Shown: positions 8,963 through 17,129, counted from the first letter of the stretch. The stretch is 64,000 nucleotides of DNA from Pseudovibrio zosterae (GCF_033843645.1 NZ_JAWXVZ010000010.1:62001-126000); one strand, 5' to 3'. Numbers and translations: made by a program. The notes: a model not told the origin generated them from the sequence alone.

Positions 8963-10375
8963 ATGTTTTTGAGCATCTTCGAGATCTTTAAAGTCGGCAT
9001 TGGCCCCTCATCTTCCCACACCATGGGCCCCATGGTCGCCGCTGCCAAGTTTTTGGATGAACTGCGCGATGGCTCCAGAAGATGGCCAGGGGCAGGAGAT
9101 GCTGCTGCTGTAAAGTGCATTCTTCACGGCTCCTTGGCGTGGACCGGAAAAGGCCATGCAACAGACAAGGCCGTGGTCCTTGGCTTGGCTGGCTGCACAC
9201 CGGAGACACTGGATCCGGAAGAAACGGAAGCCATTGAAGCCTCCATTGCCGCTCACAAGCAAATCACACCAGAAGGTCTGCCTGCGCTAGCCTTCAATCC
9301 GGAAACAGATGTGGTGTTCGACTTCGAAGCGAACCTGCCGGGGCACGCCAACGGCATGGTGCTGGAGGCCTACGATGCTGCAGGAGCGCTTCACTTTCGT
9401 GAAATCTATTACTCCGTTGGGGGTGGCTTCGTTCTCACCCAAGACGAGCTGTCAGCGATGAAGGAAGGCAAAGCCACCCTCGCGACCAACGGCGAGCTCC
9501 CGCCGGTACCGTTCCCGTTTGCCTCAGCCAAACAAATGTTGGAGCTGGGCACCACCTCCGGCAAGTCCGTTGCAGAAATGAAGCTTGCCAACGAACAGGC
9601 CCGGCAGGCGGTAGATGATCTGGACGCGCAGCTTTGGCGCATTTGGTCTGTAATGGACAAGTGCATTGAACGCGGGCTGCAAACAGAGGGCATCCTGCCG
9701 GGAGGCCTTCAGGTAAAACGCCGCGCGGCTGCCATTTATCGCCAACTTCAGGAAGAACGCGGCCTGAACATGTCCATGCCCCATGTGGCCAATGATTGGC
9801 TCTCGGTTTATGCCATGGCGGTCAATGAGGAGAATGCTGCCGGTGGTCAGGTCGTAACAGCTCCAACCAACGGCGCTGCAGGTGTCATTCCGGCGACCAT
9901 TAAATACTACAGAGACCACTGTCCGGGCAGCAATGATGAAGGAATTCGCACCTTCCTGCTGACCGCTGCAGCTATTGGCGGCATCATCAAGCACAACGCC
10001 TCAATTTCCGGCGCAGAAGTCGGCTGCCAGGGTGAGGTCGGCTCCGCAGCTGCCATGGCGGCAGCTGGCCTGTGCGCGGCTCTGGGTGGCACCAATGAGC
10101 AGATTGAAAATGCAGCTGAAATTGCTCTGGAACACCACCTCGGCATGACATGTGATCCGGCGAAGGGACTGGTGCAGGTACCGTGCATTGAACGCAATGG
10201 GCTTGGCGCCATCAAGGCCGTTTCCGCAGCATCACTGGCTCTACGCGGTGACGGCTCTCATTACATGCCGCTCGACAATTGCGTCGAAGCCATGCGCCAG
10301 ACCGGCGAAGAGATGAACGACAAGTACAAGGAAACCAGCCTTGGCGGCTTGGCTGTGAACCTTCCAGAGTGCTGA
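8963..10375 (+). CDS. sdaA: L-serine ammonia-lyase (iron-sulfur dependent)
   Basis: A 470-residue single-chain L-serine dehydratase that deaminates serine to pyruvate using a [4Fe-4S] cluster. The beta domain begins at once with FEIFKVGIGPSSSHTMGPM, the family signature, and the alpha domain carries APTNGAAGVIPA, GAEVGCQGEVGSAAAMAAAGL and CDP..GLVQVPCIERN, which hold the cluster cysteines. Length and domain order match proteobacterial SdaA. The ATG follows a leader with a small hairpin. It converges with the mnmD-like gene, 18 bp apart, with no terminator visible between them. No serine transporter is adjacent. Confidence 0.95.
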   Translation: MFLSIFEIFKVGIGPSSSHTMGPMVAAAKFLDELRDGSRRWPGAGDAAAVKCILHGSLAWTGKGHATDKAVVLGLAGCTPETLDPEETEAIEASIAAHKQITPEGLPALAFNPETDVVFDFEANLPGHANGMVLEAYDAAGALHFREIYYSVGGGFVLTQDELSAMKEGKATLATNGELPPVPFPFASAKQMLELGTTSGKSVAEMKLANEQARQAVDDLDAQLWRIWSVMDKCIERGLQTEGILPGGLQVKRRAAAIYRQLQEERGLNMSMPHVANDWLSVYAMAVNEENAAGGQVVTAPTNGAAGVIPATIKYYRDHCPGSNDEGIRTFLLTAAAIGGIIKHNASISGAEVGCQGEVGSAAAMAAAGLCAALGGTNEQIENAAEIALEHHLGMTCDPAKGLVQVPCIERNGLGAIKAVSAASLALRGDGSHYMPLDNCVEAMRQTGEEMNDKYKETSLGGLAVNLPEC

Positions 10376-10393
10376 ACCACTTCTGAAACAACA

Positions 10394-11095
10394 CTAGCTC
10401 GAGGGGCCTGCGATTTTACGCCCCTTGAGCATTTCCCGCTTGGTGCCAAACCCCTTGGCACGCTCTACCGCAAAGCCTGCCGCCTGCAGATTTCGCCGCA
10501 CCCAGCCAGCAGCCGTGTACGTGGCAAAGGTGCCCTGCTCATTCGTCTGATCAAACACAGCTCGCAGTAGCTCTTCAGACCACAACTCCGGGTTCTTGGA
10601 GGGATTGAACCCATCCAGATACCAGGCATCTGCCGCTTTAGGCATGGTCTTGATCAGCTCATTGGCATCTCCCACGCCAAGACAAAGGGTCACGTCCTCA
10701 AGAGCAACCTCCATCCATCCTTGCTTGAGCTGCCAGTGACACAACACCTCTTCAGCAATGGGCATCAACTCTGGCCACGGCCGGATGGTCTTTCGAATCT
10801 CCTCCTCCGCCATGGGATAAAGCTCAAAGGAGATGAACGTGAGCGCAGGTCGCGTGTCCTTGGGCAGTCGGCGAAGGTGCAAGACAGTCTCATAGAAATT
10901 AAGGCCGCTGCCGAACCCCAGTTCTGCCACAACCAGGCTTGAAACCTGTGTCATCCGCTGCTCCAGACCATTGCCCTCAACAAACACATAGTTTGTCTCT
11001 TCACGACCTCCGGCCTTGGAGAAATAGGTATCGTCGAAACGTGACGAAAACGGCACATCCTCGTTGCGCCATTCCAATTCAGCTTTTTCTGTCAT
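10394..11095 (-). CDS. mnmD: tRNA (5-methylaminomethyl-2-thiouridine) methyltransferase, MnmD-type
   Basis: A 233-residue SAM-dependent methyltransferase equivalent to the N-terminal half of E. coli MnmC. It converts nm5(s2)U34 to mnm5(s2)U34 in the wobble position of certain tRNAs. Seen: LEWRNEDVPFSSRFDDTYFS, the opening shared by MnmC N-terminal domains; the SAM motif AELGFGSGLNF; and DAWYLDGFNPSKNPELW with the catalytic Asp. The protein stops after the methyltransferase domain. The FAD domain that is fused in E. coli is encoded by the next gene, divergently. The ATG at 11095 is preferred over an in-frame TTG at 11107; its ribosome site is weak. Confidence 0.88.
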   Translation of the reverse strand: MTEKAELEWRNEDVPFSSRFDDTYFSKAGGREETNYVFVEGNGLEQRMTQVSSLVVAELGFGSGLNFYETVLHLRRLPKDTRPALTFISFELYPMAEEEIRKTIRPWPELMPIAEEVLCHWQLKQGWMEVALEDVTLCLGVGDANELIKTMPKAADAWYLDGFNPSKNPELWSEELLRAVFDQTNEQGTFATYTAAGWVRRNLQAAGFAVERAKGFGTKREMLKGRKIAGPSS

Positions 11096-11154
11096 ATGAA
11101 CGGCCAATTCTCACTGTGTAAGCACAAGCATCTAAAGAACCGAGGCATGAATAC

Positions 11155-12279
11155 ATGAAAGCCTTTGATATCGCCATTGTAGGCGCTGGAATTTTCGGCC
11201 TGTCTGTCGCAAAAGCCGCCTGCGACCACGGCCTGAGTGTTGTCTTGATTGAAAAAAACACGGTTGCCAGCGGTGCCAGCCACGGCCTGCTTGGCGCTTT
11301 GATGCCGCACATTCCAAGCCAGTGGAATGACAAGAAACAGTTTCAATTCGAGGCCCTGAAGACCCTCTCGGATGGCATCGCCCAGCTTGAAGATGCCACC
11401 GGCCTGTCTACGGGTTACCGCCGCGTCGGGCGACTGATGCCACTTTATACTCAAGACAAGCTCGACCACGCCCTGCATCGGCAGGAGGAAAGCAAGACCC
11501 GCTGGGCAACAGCGGAAACCGGCTTCCGTTTTTCCGTCTTGGACGCGTCGCCTCACGCAGGCTGGCCAGCTGCCGCAGCAGCACCGCTTGGCTTCATCTG
11601 GGACACATTGGCAGCCCGTGCCAACCCGCGCCTGGTTTCGGCAGCGCTTAAAGCCTACCTCCAGCCGCGCATCACCTTGATGGAACACACCGAGTTCAAA
11701 AGCTTTGATGAAGCAACAGGCAAGCTGACGTTTTCAAGCGCCGAGCCCGTGAGCGCAGGCCATCTGGTTCTTTCAGCAGGGTATGAAGGGTTTGACCTCA
11801 TTGAGGACCTCACAGGTCAGCACATCGGCGGCGGCGTAAAGGGCCAGTCCCTCTCCCTCAAGCTGGACCTGCCCCATGACTTGCCCGTGATTTATGACGA
11901 CGGCATCTATGTCATTGCCCACGAAAACGGAAGTGTGGCCGTCGGCTCCACGTCAGAGCGGGAGTGGCAAGATACAAAGACAGAAGAAGACACGCTTCAG
12001 GGTATGCTGAACAAGGCCATTGCCTTCTGCCCTGTTTTGAAGGATGCGCCAATAATCAACCGATGGGCAGGCATACGCCCGAAGTGCAGAAAGCGCGACC
12101 CGCTTGTCGGTCAAATGCCGACTCATGAGAAAATCTGGATCGCAACAGGTGGATTCAAGATCTCTTATGGAATCGCGCACCGCATCGCCGACGCTCTGAT
12201 GCAACAACTTGGCGTTACTTCCGCGAAAGATATTCACATCCCCCAGACTTTCCGGCCAGAAAGCCACTTTAAGTGGTAG
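11155..12279 (+). CDS. FAD-dependent oxidoreductase, candidate MnmC C-terminal-like oxidase
   Basis: A 374-residue D-amino-acid-oxidase-fold flavoprotein. The dinucleotide-binding motif GAGIFG is at 9-14, followed by EKN and the GASHGLLGALMPH flavin-contact loop, and the C-terminal ATGGFKISYGIA FAD motif. Family members oxidise amines. Because the gene is divergent from mnmD with only 59 bp between starts, and because bifunctional MnmC fuses exactly these two activities, I infer it is the partner oxidase that removes the carboxymethyl group from cmnm5U34. A generic glycine/D-amino-acid oxidase is the alternative. CGAGG about nine bases before the ATG supports the start. Confidence 0.75.
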   Translation: MKAFDIAIVGAGIFGLSVAKAACDHGLSVVLIEKNTVASGASHGLLGALMPHIPSQWNDKKQFQFEALKTLSDGIAQLEDATGLSTGYRRVGRLMPLYTQDKLDHALHRQEESKTRWATAETGFRFSVLDASPHAGWPAAAAAPLGFIWDTLAARANPRLVSAALKAYLQPRITLMEHTEFKSFDEATGKLTFSSAEPVSAGHLVLSAGYEGFDLIEDLTGQHIGGGVKGQSLSLKLDLPHDLPVIYDDGIYVIAHENGSVAVGSTSEREWQDTKTEEDTLQGMLNKAIAFCPVLKDAPIINRWAGIRPKCRKRDPLVGQMPTHEKIWIATGGFKISYGIAHRIADALMQQLGVTSAKDIHIPQTFRPESHFKW

Positions 12280-12449
12280 TGATTAGTGCATAGCTGCCCT
12301 TGAGAAAACTAGTAGCACGGCTAAGTATCCCAGAATTCTGCCGTTTTTTAGGGTTTTTGCCCTCTGATATTCCACAGGGGGCCTCTAGCCAAAGCTGAAA
12401 GTTTGGACTATCTCTCTCCTTGTCAACAACAAAGAAAGGGAAACAAAAA

Positions 12450-12611
12450 ATGAAATCTCTTCGTTGGTTACAGATTGTAGTTCCTGCAATTGCCGCATTG
12501 GCACTCCCCCTTCTACTTGCTCCTGCCTCACAGGCGCATAGTCAAGATGTAGTAAAAGAAAAGCCAGCTATTACCTGGTACGCATCTCTTCGTGCGGACG
12601 CTTGGAAATAA
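12450..12611 (+). CDS. Tiny exported protein, first of a tandem pair
   Basis: A 53-residue ORF: MKSLRWLQIVVPAIAALALP followed by LLLAPASQAHS, a textbook signal peptide with AQA-type cleavage (ASQA), leaving a mature part of only about 24 residues (HSQDVVKEKPAITWYASLRADAWK). GAAAGGGAAAC lies 6-16 nt before the ATG. The opening SLRW(L/F)(Q/K)xxVPAI is shared with the ORF starting at 12754, at both protein and DNA level, so the two probably arose by duplication. I do not recognise the family. An imperfect hairpin (about 12356-12384) precedes the gene. Confidence 0.55.
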   Translation: MKSLRWLQIVVPAIAALALPLLLAPASQAHSQDVVKEKPAITWYASLRADAWK

Positions 12612-12753
12612 ACTGGAGATCTGTTGCAAAAACCGGAAGCCTCATCCCTTCAGGATTTTTCAACAGTTGCACTAATCCTCTGCGACACCCCAAAATTGCC
12701 GCAGTTGGGAACTAATAAAAAAATCACAAAAACACATCTATAAAGACCTCTAT

Positions 12754-13089
12754 ATGTCTCTCCGTTGGTTCAAATTTGCTGTGCCAGCAATTATTGCTGG
12801 CACGCTTGCCTTGGCTTCCGTGCATACACTCGGAAAGCCGCAGGAGGACGCACGCGCACACGACGCTGTTGACACCCTTCTGCAGACCATTCGCGCAGAA
12901 GACAAACAGCAGCGTCCGACCCGCCTGATCGAGGCGGAAGTATTTCAGCACACACAGCTGGGCGCGCCATCAACAGTTTCACGTGGCCCCATTCAAGTGT
13001 TGGGTGAGGTGTTCTCACCCAACACGGCCACGAGCTGTTCAACATGGTCTCCAGAGAGCTGGTCTCTCTCACAGTTTACTTTCTGCTGA
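12754..13089 (+). CDS. Small exported protein, second of the tandem pair
   Basis: A 111-residue ORF opening MSLRWFKFAVPAIIAGTLAL, a hydrophobic export signal closely related to that of the ORF at 12450, then a charged stretch (KPQEDARAHDAVDTLLQTIRAEDKQQRP). The first 80 codons look coding; the last 30 (from about 13000) overlap a perfect hairpin at 12997-13025 and have less natural codon use, while the -1 frame from there reads on as a plausible 53-residue ORF (13044-13205). So the gene may end in a frameshift, or two ORFs overlap. Family not recognised; no strong ribosome site. Confidence 0.45.
   Translation: MSLRWFKFAVPAIIAGTLALASVHTLGKPQEDARAHDAVDTLLQTIRAEDKQQRPTRLIEAEVFQHTQLGAPSTVSRGPIQVLGEVFSPNTATSCSTWSPESWSLSQFTFC
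12997..13025 (+). repeat. Perfect 12-bp stem-loop inside small-ORF region
   Basis: GTGTTGGGTGAG (12997-13008), loop GTGTT, and the exact complement at 13014-13025. No U-run follows. It sits where apparent coding potential moves from the 12754 frame to the -1 frame. Confidence 0.75.
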
Positions 13090-13205
13090 AGCGCGCACAT
13101 CGTTTAGCGGCTGCGAAATCTGTCAGGGCACGCGCTCGGCTTGCTCAGCGCCCGCTGAACACCAGCTGCCAAGCGAATAACCCAAGGCATTTCAACGCAA
13201 TTTAA
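13044..13205 (+). CDS. Possible 53-residue basic protein in an overlapping frame
   Basis: An ORF of 53 residues in the -1 frame relative to the 12754 ORF, overlapping its last 46 bp. It reads MVSRELVSLTVYFLLKRAHR and continues with an arginine/alanine-rich helix (LAAAKSVRARARLAQRP) and a short polar tail with one cysteine. The frame is open back to about 13011, so it could also be the continuation of the upstream ORF after a frameshift. Ribosome site is poor (GAGCTG). I do not recognise the family; treat as tentative. Confidence 0.3.
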   Translation: MVSRELVSLTVYFLLKRAHRLAAAKSVRARARLAQRPLNTSCQANNPRHFNAI

Positions 13206-13346
13206 AGGCAAAAGGCCCATGCTCGCTCTTGCAGCAGTGGTTTTTCGCAGCTACATCAGACCAAGGGCCGTTGTCATTGGCTGAGAGTGGGCGATGGCGG
13301 CAAGCACAATACACCTGCCTATTAGTATTCGGAGACCTGGCAATCC

Positions 13347-13637
13347 ATGTTGGCTATTCTTGACGTCCTTATGCTCATCCTTAACCTGTACACATGGGTT
13401 ATCATCGCGAGCGCAATCTTTTCATGGCTTTACGCTTTTAACATCGTCAACCCAAGCAACCAGTTTGTCTCCATGATTGGACAGATGCTCTACAATCTGA
13501 CAGAGCCTCTTCTGCGGCCGATACGCCGCCTCCTGCCAAGCATGGGCGGACTGGACCTGTCGCCGATCGTCCTGCTGATCGGGATCTTCTTCCTGCAGAA
13601 CGTGATCGTGCGCTACGTCTATCCAAACGTATTTTAA
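13347..13637 (+). CDS. YggT family membrane protein
   Basis: A 96-residue protein with two hydrophobic helices (about 5-30 and 65-90) joined by the family loop NPSNQFVSMIGQMLYNLTEPLLRPIRRLLPSMGGLDLSPIV. YggT proteins are small inner-membrane proteins of unknown exact role, linked to osmotic tolerance in E. coli and to division or envelope factors elsewhere. It is followed after five bases by a DUF167 (YggU) gene, the same order found in E. coli and many proteobacteria. A GGAG lies about 12 bases before the ATG. Confidence 0.9.
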   Translation: MLAILDVLMLILNLYTWVIIASAIFSWLYAFNIVNPSNQFVSMIGQMLYNLTEPLLRPIRRLLPSMGGLDLSPIVLLIGIFFLQNVIVRYVYPNVF

Positions 13638-13642
13638 GTCCC

Positions 13643-13966
13643 TTGGCACCCAAAGACCTCCCTTGGACGCCGACTGACGGCGGGCTTTTCATAAAGGTCC
13701 GCCTCACACCAAAATCCTCCAAGGACGCGGTAGAAGGGTTTCTCCAGCAATCAGATGGCAAGGTGTTTTTGGCTGCTAAGGTGCGCGCAGTCCCTGAAAA
13801 GGGGGCCGCCAACAAAGCACTTGAGCAGCTTTTGGCCAAGAGCCTGAAAACACCCAAGTCATTTGTGCATGTTGAAGCGGGAACAACATCTCGATTCAAG
13901 ACGTTGAGGGTCGAGGGCGATGCCGGGGAGATAGAAGCCGCATTGAAACGGCTTCTGAAACTCTAG
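13643..13966 (+). CDS. DUF167 (YggU) family protein
   Basis: A 107-residue protein of the YggU/DUF167 family: IKVRLTPKSSKDAVEGF at the start of the domain, AAKVRAVPEKGAANKALEQLLAKSL in the middle (the conserved P..GAAN..L motif) and VEAGTTSRFKTLRVEG near the end. Function is unknown. No ATG is available near the start; the TTG at 13643, five bases after the yggT stop, is the best candidate and implies translational coupling to yggT. It converges with trm112, one base apart. Confidence 0.85.
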   Translation: MAPKDLPWTPTDGGLFIKVRLTPKSSKDAVEGFLQQSDGKVFLAAKVRAVPEKGAANKALEQLLAKSLKTPKSFVHVEAGTTSRFKTLRVEGDAGEIEAALKRLLKL

Positions 13967-13967
13967 C

Positions 13968-14159
13968 TTAATCTTCCAGATTGCGCGCTTCTTCAGCCAA
14001 CATCACCGGAATGCCATCTCGGATGGGATAAGCGAGCTTTGCTGCCCGGGAAATCAGCTCCTGCTTCTCCTCGTCATATTCGAGCGTGGTCTTGCTGACC
14101 GGACAAACGAGCAATTCGAGCAGACGGCGATCAAGTTTGTGAGCAGTTTTCTCAGTCAT
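13968..14159 (-). CDS. Trm112 family protein
   Basis: A 63-residue protein with the Trm112/YcaR signature: LDRRLLELLVCPVSKTTLEYDEEKQEL then AAKLAYPIRDGIPVMLAEEAR. The bacterial members keep this small zinc-ribbon-like fold though the second cysteine pair is absent here, as is common. In eukaryotes and archaea Trm112 activates methyltransferases; the bacterial role is less clear. It follows the LON-domain gene by 41 bp on the same strand, so the two probably form an operon with the CnoX-like gene. AAAGAAGC precedes the ATG. Confidence 0.88.
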   Translation of the reverse strand: MTEKTAHKLDRRLLELLVCPVSKTTLEYDEEKQELISRAAKLAYPIRDGIPVMLAEEARNLED

Positions 14160-14200
14160 AGCTTCTTTTCAATTCTCTGGAACAAAGACCAAGGCCCACC

Positions 14201-14881
14201 CTACTGGATGGACGGACCCTGCCCTGGGTTATCCCTCGCCAGCTCCATCTCCGCCAGCGCAATCAGAGTATCGGCCCGCACTTTCAACGAGTCCGCTTCC
14301 AGAAGCGCCTGCTTTTCCTTGGGCCCATAAGGGCTCATCATGGAAAGGGCGTTGATCAAAACCTCGGTCGACGCTGTGTTTACGCTTTCCCAATCCGCTT
14401 CCAGCTCGTTCACATCCAGATAAGTTTGCAACGCGCTCAGCACGCTTTCCCGGTCAACGTCTTCCTCCCCCACGCCGGGCGTGAGGTCTTCCAGAAACCG
14501 GGTCGCGTCAATGGCACCGCGGCGGAAAGGTGCACGATCTTCAACCTCGCCGAGCAGATCAAAGCGCGTCACGCCAGACAGCGTTACGAGATAGCGCCCG
14601 TCCCCGCTCTCCTGAAACGACGTAATCCTGCCGAGGCATCCGACACTACACAGCGGCGGGCGCGGATTTGGGTCCTCTTCATCGATACCCAAATCCGGCT
14701 GAATCATGCCGATCACCCGATCTGTGCGCATGGCAGCGTCGATCATCGCAATGTAGCGCGGCTCGAAGATATTGAGTGGAATATGTGAGCGAGGCAGCAG
14801 CAATGCGCCCTGCAACGGAAACAGGGGAACAACCTTCGGAACATCCTCTATCGAAGCGTAGGTTGCATTGCCAACTGTCAT
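14201..14881 (-). CDS. LON substrate-binding domain protein
   Basis: A 226-residue stand-alone Lon N-terminal domain. VPLFPLQGALLLPRSHIPLNIFEPRYIAMI is the family signature, followed by IGMIQPD and VGCLGRI, and a helical C-terminal part with QALLEADSLKVRADTLIALAEMELA. It lacks the AAA+ and protease domains of Lon; such proteins are common in alphaproteobacteria and may bind unfolded substrates. The ATG at 14881 has GGAAAG seven bases upstream; an in-frame ATG at 14895 is possible. It lies 40 bp after the CnoX-like gene, a conserved pairing that supports a protein-quality-control role. Confidence 0.88.
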   Translation of the reverse strand: MTVGNATYASIEDVPKVVPLFPLQGALLLPRSHIPLNIFEPRYIAMIDAAMRTDRVIGMIQPDLGIDEEDPNPRPPLCSVGCLGRITSFQESGDGRYLVTLSGVTRFDLLGEVEDRAPFRRGAIDATRFLEDLTPGVGEEDVDRESVLSALQTYLDVNELEADWESVNTASTEVLINALSMMSPYGPKEKQALLEADSLKVRADTLIALAEMELARDNPGQGPSIQ

Positions 14882-14921
14882 TTCATCACTTTCCATGGAC
14901 TGTCTGATGAGGCTTCTACGT

Positions 14922-15911
14922 TTAAGCAAAGAGTATGGATGACAGCTTGCGTCGACCGTACGTTGCAGCCGGATCCTTGAAGCCCCAAGCCTCAAAGAAC
15001 TGAAGCAACTGCTGACGAGCGCCATCCTCATTCCATTCACGATCACGCCGCATGATCTCGATCAGCTGATCCACTGCTTCCTGCTTCTCACCCCGCGCAT
15101 TGAGACCAATGGCATAGTCGAAACGCGCCTGATGGTCAGCGGGGTTGGCTTCAATGCGTGCGCGCAGGTCCGCCAGATCATCCACCTGACCGGCCTGTTC
15201 TGCTAGCTCAATGGCCTTGAGCGCAGCAAGGTAGTCTTGATCATCACGCTTGTCTTCCGGCGTCATCTCCAGAGTCTGCTTGGCGCGGTCCAGTTCGTCT
15301 GCCGCAACAAAGCACTGGGTCAAACCAGCAATAGCCTTTACGTTGTCGCTGTCCATGGACAGAACACCCGCGTAGGCCTGAGCCGCTTGAGTCACATCAC
15401 CAGCGGCACGGGCAGCCTCAGCCTGTTCCAGCATAACCTGCGTATCGCTTGGGCCAATCTTCACACCAAGTCGCTCAATGAAGGATTTGATCTGGCTTTC
15501 CGGCTGCGCGCCCATGAAAGCGTCGACAGGCTGACCTTGCTTGAAGGCAACAACTGCCGGAATTGACTGGATGCCCATCTGCCCGGCGATTTCCGGAAAC
15601 TCTTCGATGTTCATCTTAACCAGCTTCACCGCCCCGCCAGCTTCGGTAACAACGGATTCCAACACGGGGGTAAGCTGCTTGCATGGGCCGCACCATGGTG
15701 CCCAGAAGTCCACCAGAACAGGTGTCTGCATGGATGCCTCCATGACATCCTGCATGAAGGTCTGCGTCGTCGTGTCTTTGATCAGGTCGCCTGCTGCTGC
15801 GGAAGCAGGCGCTGAGCCCGAGCTTGCCGCGCCGGTGTCATAACCGCCGCCATAACCACCTGACATTGCACCGCCAAAGCTGCCGCTCACTGAGTATCCG
15901 GATCCACTCAT
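14922..15911 (-). CDS. CnoX-like thioredoxin with TPR C-terminus
   Basis: A 329-residue protein with a glycine/serine-rich head (1-40), a thioredoxin domain with WAPWCGPCKQ (Cys74, Cys77) and the cis-proline loop GIQSIPAVVAF, and then helical TPR-type repeats (about 165-320; LEANPADHQARFDYAIGLNARGEKQEAVDQL). This is the co-chaperone CnoX (YbbN) architecture; E. coli CnoX has an SxxC site, whereas a CGPC site as here implies active disulfide exchange. It is the first gene of a CnoX - LON-domain - Trm112 unit. The ATG at 15911 has AAGGGA about ten bases upstream. Confidence 0.88.
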   Translation of the reverse strand: MSGSGYSVSGSFGGAMSGGYGGGYDTGAASSGSAPASAAAGDLIKDTTTQTFMQDVMEASMQTPVLVDFWAPWCGPCKQLTPVLESVVTEAGGAVKLVKMNIEEFPEIAGQMGIQSIPAVVAFKQGQPVDAFMGAQPESQIKSFIERLGVKIGPSDTQVMLEQAEAARAAGDVTQAAQAYAGVLSMDSDNVKAIAGLTQCFVAADELDRAKQTLEMTPEDKRDDQDYLAALKAIELAEQAGQVDDLADLRARIEANPADHQARFDYAIGLNARGEKQEAVDQLIEIMRRDREWNEDGARQQLLQFFEAWGFKDPAATYGRRKLSSILFA

Positions 15912-16025
15912 GTTGCACTGATCCCTTGTTCTTTTGCCACACACTCTGCGGCTGAAATCGATTGGTCGTTAAGGCCTAACATGGCGTCTTGGCGCCTGAA
16001 ATACAATCATTCGCCCGTATGAGGC

Positions 16026-16544
16026 CTATTCGATATCTTGGGACTGTTCCGAAACCTTTAGAATTCGCGGTTCATGACCACAAGCTCTGGCAAATTTCAT
16101 CAAGTCCTCGGCTTTGATTGATGTTGTCGCCGTATTCTTCAGCGGATGGTAGTTCAAGAGTTCATGACCCATCATGTGAGCATCAAAGATCACAGAAACG
16201 CGTTGGTTCCCCCGGTCATTGATCAGCGAGAACGGCGTCACGGATCCCGGCTCAACACCAAGTACTTCCATAAGTAGCTCAGGCTTGCCGAAAGACACGC
16301 GCCCAGATGCACCGATTAGCGGGCCGACCGCCTTGAGGTCAATCCGCGCGCTCTGCTCCGCCACAATTAGGAACAGGTTTCCTTTCTTGTCCTTCAAGAA
16401 CAGATTCTTGGTGTGCCCACCTGGAAGGTGGTCCAAGACCTCATCGGACTCAGCAACGGTGAAGACAGCTTTGTGCTCCACTGTGGATGTCTCGATCCCC
16501 AGTTCATCGAAAAAGGCCATCAGCTCTTCACGTGTCGCAGCCAT
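16026..16544 (-). CDS. YbaK-type prolyl-tRNA deacylase (ProX-like)
   Basis: A 172-residue free-standing editing-domain protein of the YbaK/ProX family, which hydrolyses mischarged aminoacyl-tRNAs (typically Ala-tRNA-Pro). Visible motifs are HKAVFTVAESDEVLDHLPGGHTKNLFLKDKKGNLFLIV with the conserved lysine (in HTKNLFLKD) needed for catalysis, and a C-terminal FDAHMMGHELLNYHPLKNTATT segment. Length is typical of the alphaproteobacterial PrdX/ProX group. It is monocistronic as far as can be seen, just before the tRNA-Gly pair, which is transcribed the other way. Confidence 0.85.
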   Translation of the reverse strand: MAATREELMAFFDELGIETSTVEHKAVFTVAESDEVLDHLPGGHTKNLFLKDKKGNLFLIVAEQSARIDLKAVGPLIGASGRVSFGKPELLMEVLGVEPGSVTPFSLINDRGNQRVSVIFDAHMMGHELLNYHPLKNTATTSIKAEDLMKFARACGHEPRILKVSEQSQDIE

Positions 16545-16727
16545 TCAGCTCTCCCGCCCTATAAAAAGAAACCCTGATCAATCAGCGGATGTTTTTAGCT
16601 TGAAACAACCGCAAGAAGCAAGAATTCTCCTTATAAAACAGATATTTTGGCCGACCAACGTTGCATGGTGCTGGCAAATAAAATCCACAGGAGTTGCAAA
16701 AGAAATCACGAGAATGAAAATTCCTTA

Positions 16728-16758
16728 TTGCATTCGTCAGAAGCTTTTGCCATATAAC
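16728..16758 (+). promoter_or_regulatory. Possible promoter of the tRNA-Gly pair
   Basis: TTGCAT (16728-16733) and TATAAC (16753-16758) with a 19-bp spacer, about 48 bp before the first tRNA. Spacing is long, so this is tentative. Confidence 0.3.
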
Positions 16759-16805
16759 GCCCACCTCACCGACGGGCTCCACACCGGGGCTCTTCGAAAC
16801 GGAAT

Positions 16806-16880
16806 GCGGGCGTAGCTCAGGGGTAGAGCGCAACCTTGCCAAGGTTGATGTCGTGAGTTCGAATCTCATCGCCCGCTCCA
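16806..16880 (+). tRNA. tRNA-Gly(GCC), copy 1
   Basis: A 75-nt cloverleaf with encoded CCA. The acceptor arm GCGGGCG pairs with CGCCCGC (16870-16876), discriminator T, CCA at 16878-16880. The anticodon stem CAACC/GGTTG closes the loop TTGCCAA with anticodon GCC at 16838-16840, reading GGC and GGU glycine codons. The D-arm GCTCAGGGGTAGAGC and T-loop GTTCGAATC are intact. Confidence 0.98.
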
Positions 16881-16946
16881 ATTTCTCATCACCCGTGAGA
16901 AATCTGGTGATACCCACACCAGTTTCGGTGAGACGCATTGGAAAAT

Positions 16947-17021
16947 GCGGGCGTAGCTCAGGGGTAGAGCGCAACCTTGCCAAGGTTGATGTCGTGAGTT
17001 CGAATCTCATCGCCCGCTCCA
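16947..17021 (+). tRNA. tRNA-Gly(GCC), copy 2
   Basis: Base-for-base identical to copy 1 and 141 bp further on, with CCA encoded at 17019-17021 and anticodon GCC at 16979-16981. The 66-bp spacer between copies contains a TTTCTCA/TGAGAAA dyad that may serve in processing. The two are probably cotranscribed. Confidence 0.98.
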
Positions 17022-17129
17022 ATACCCTTAATTTCCCTTCCTTAAAAGTTGACGTGGTCCTGCGCTTTGGGCGTTTGGTTCTCCTATGGTTTTCTGCATC
17101 GCACTTTCGTGCTGACAGCTGGATCCTTC

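Noticed and set aside
12990..13050. Programmed -1 frameshift site
   Set aside because: The sequence around the hairpin has no X-XXY-YYZ slippery heptamer in the right frame, so recoding is only a possibility and not listed as a feature.
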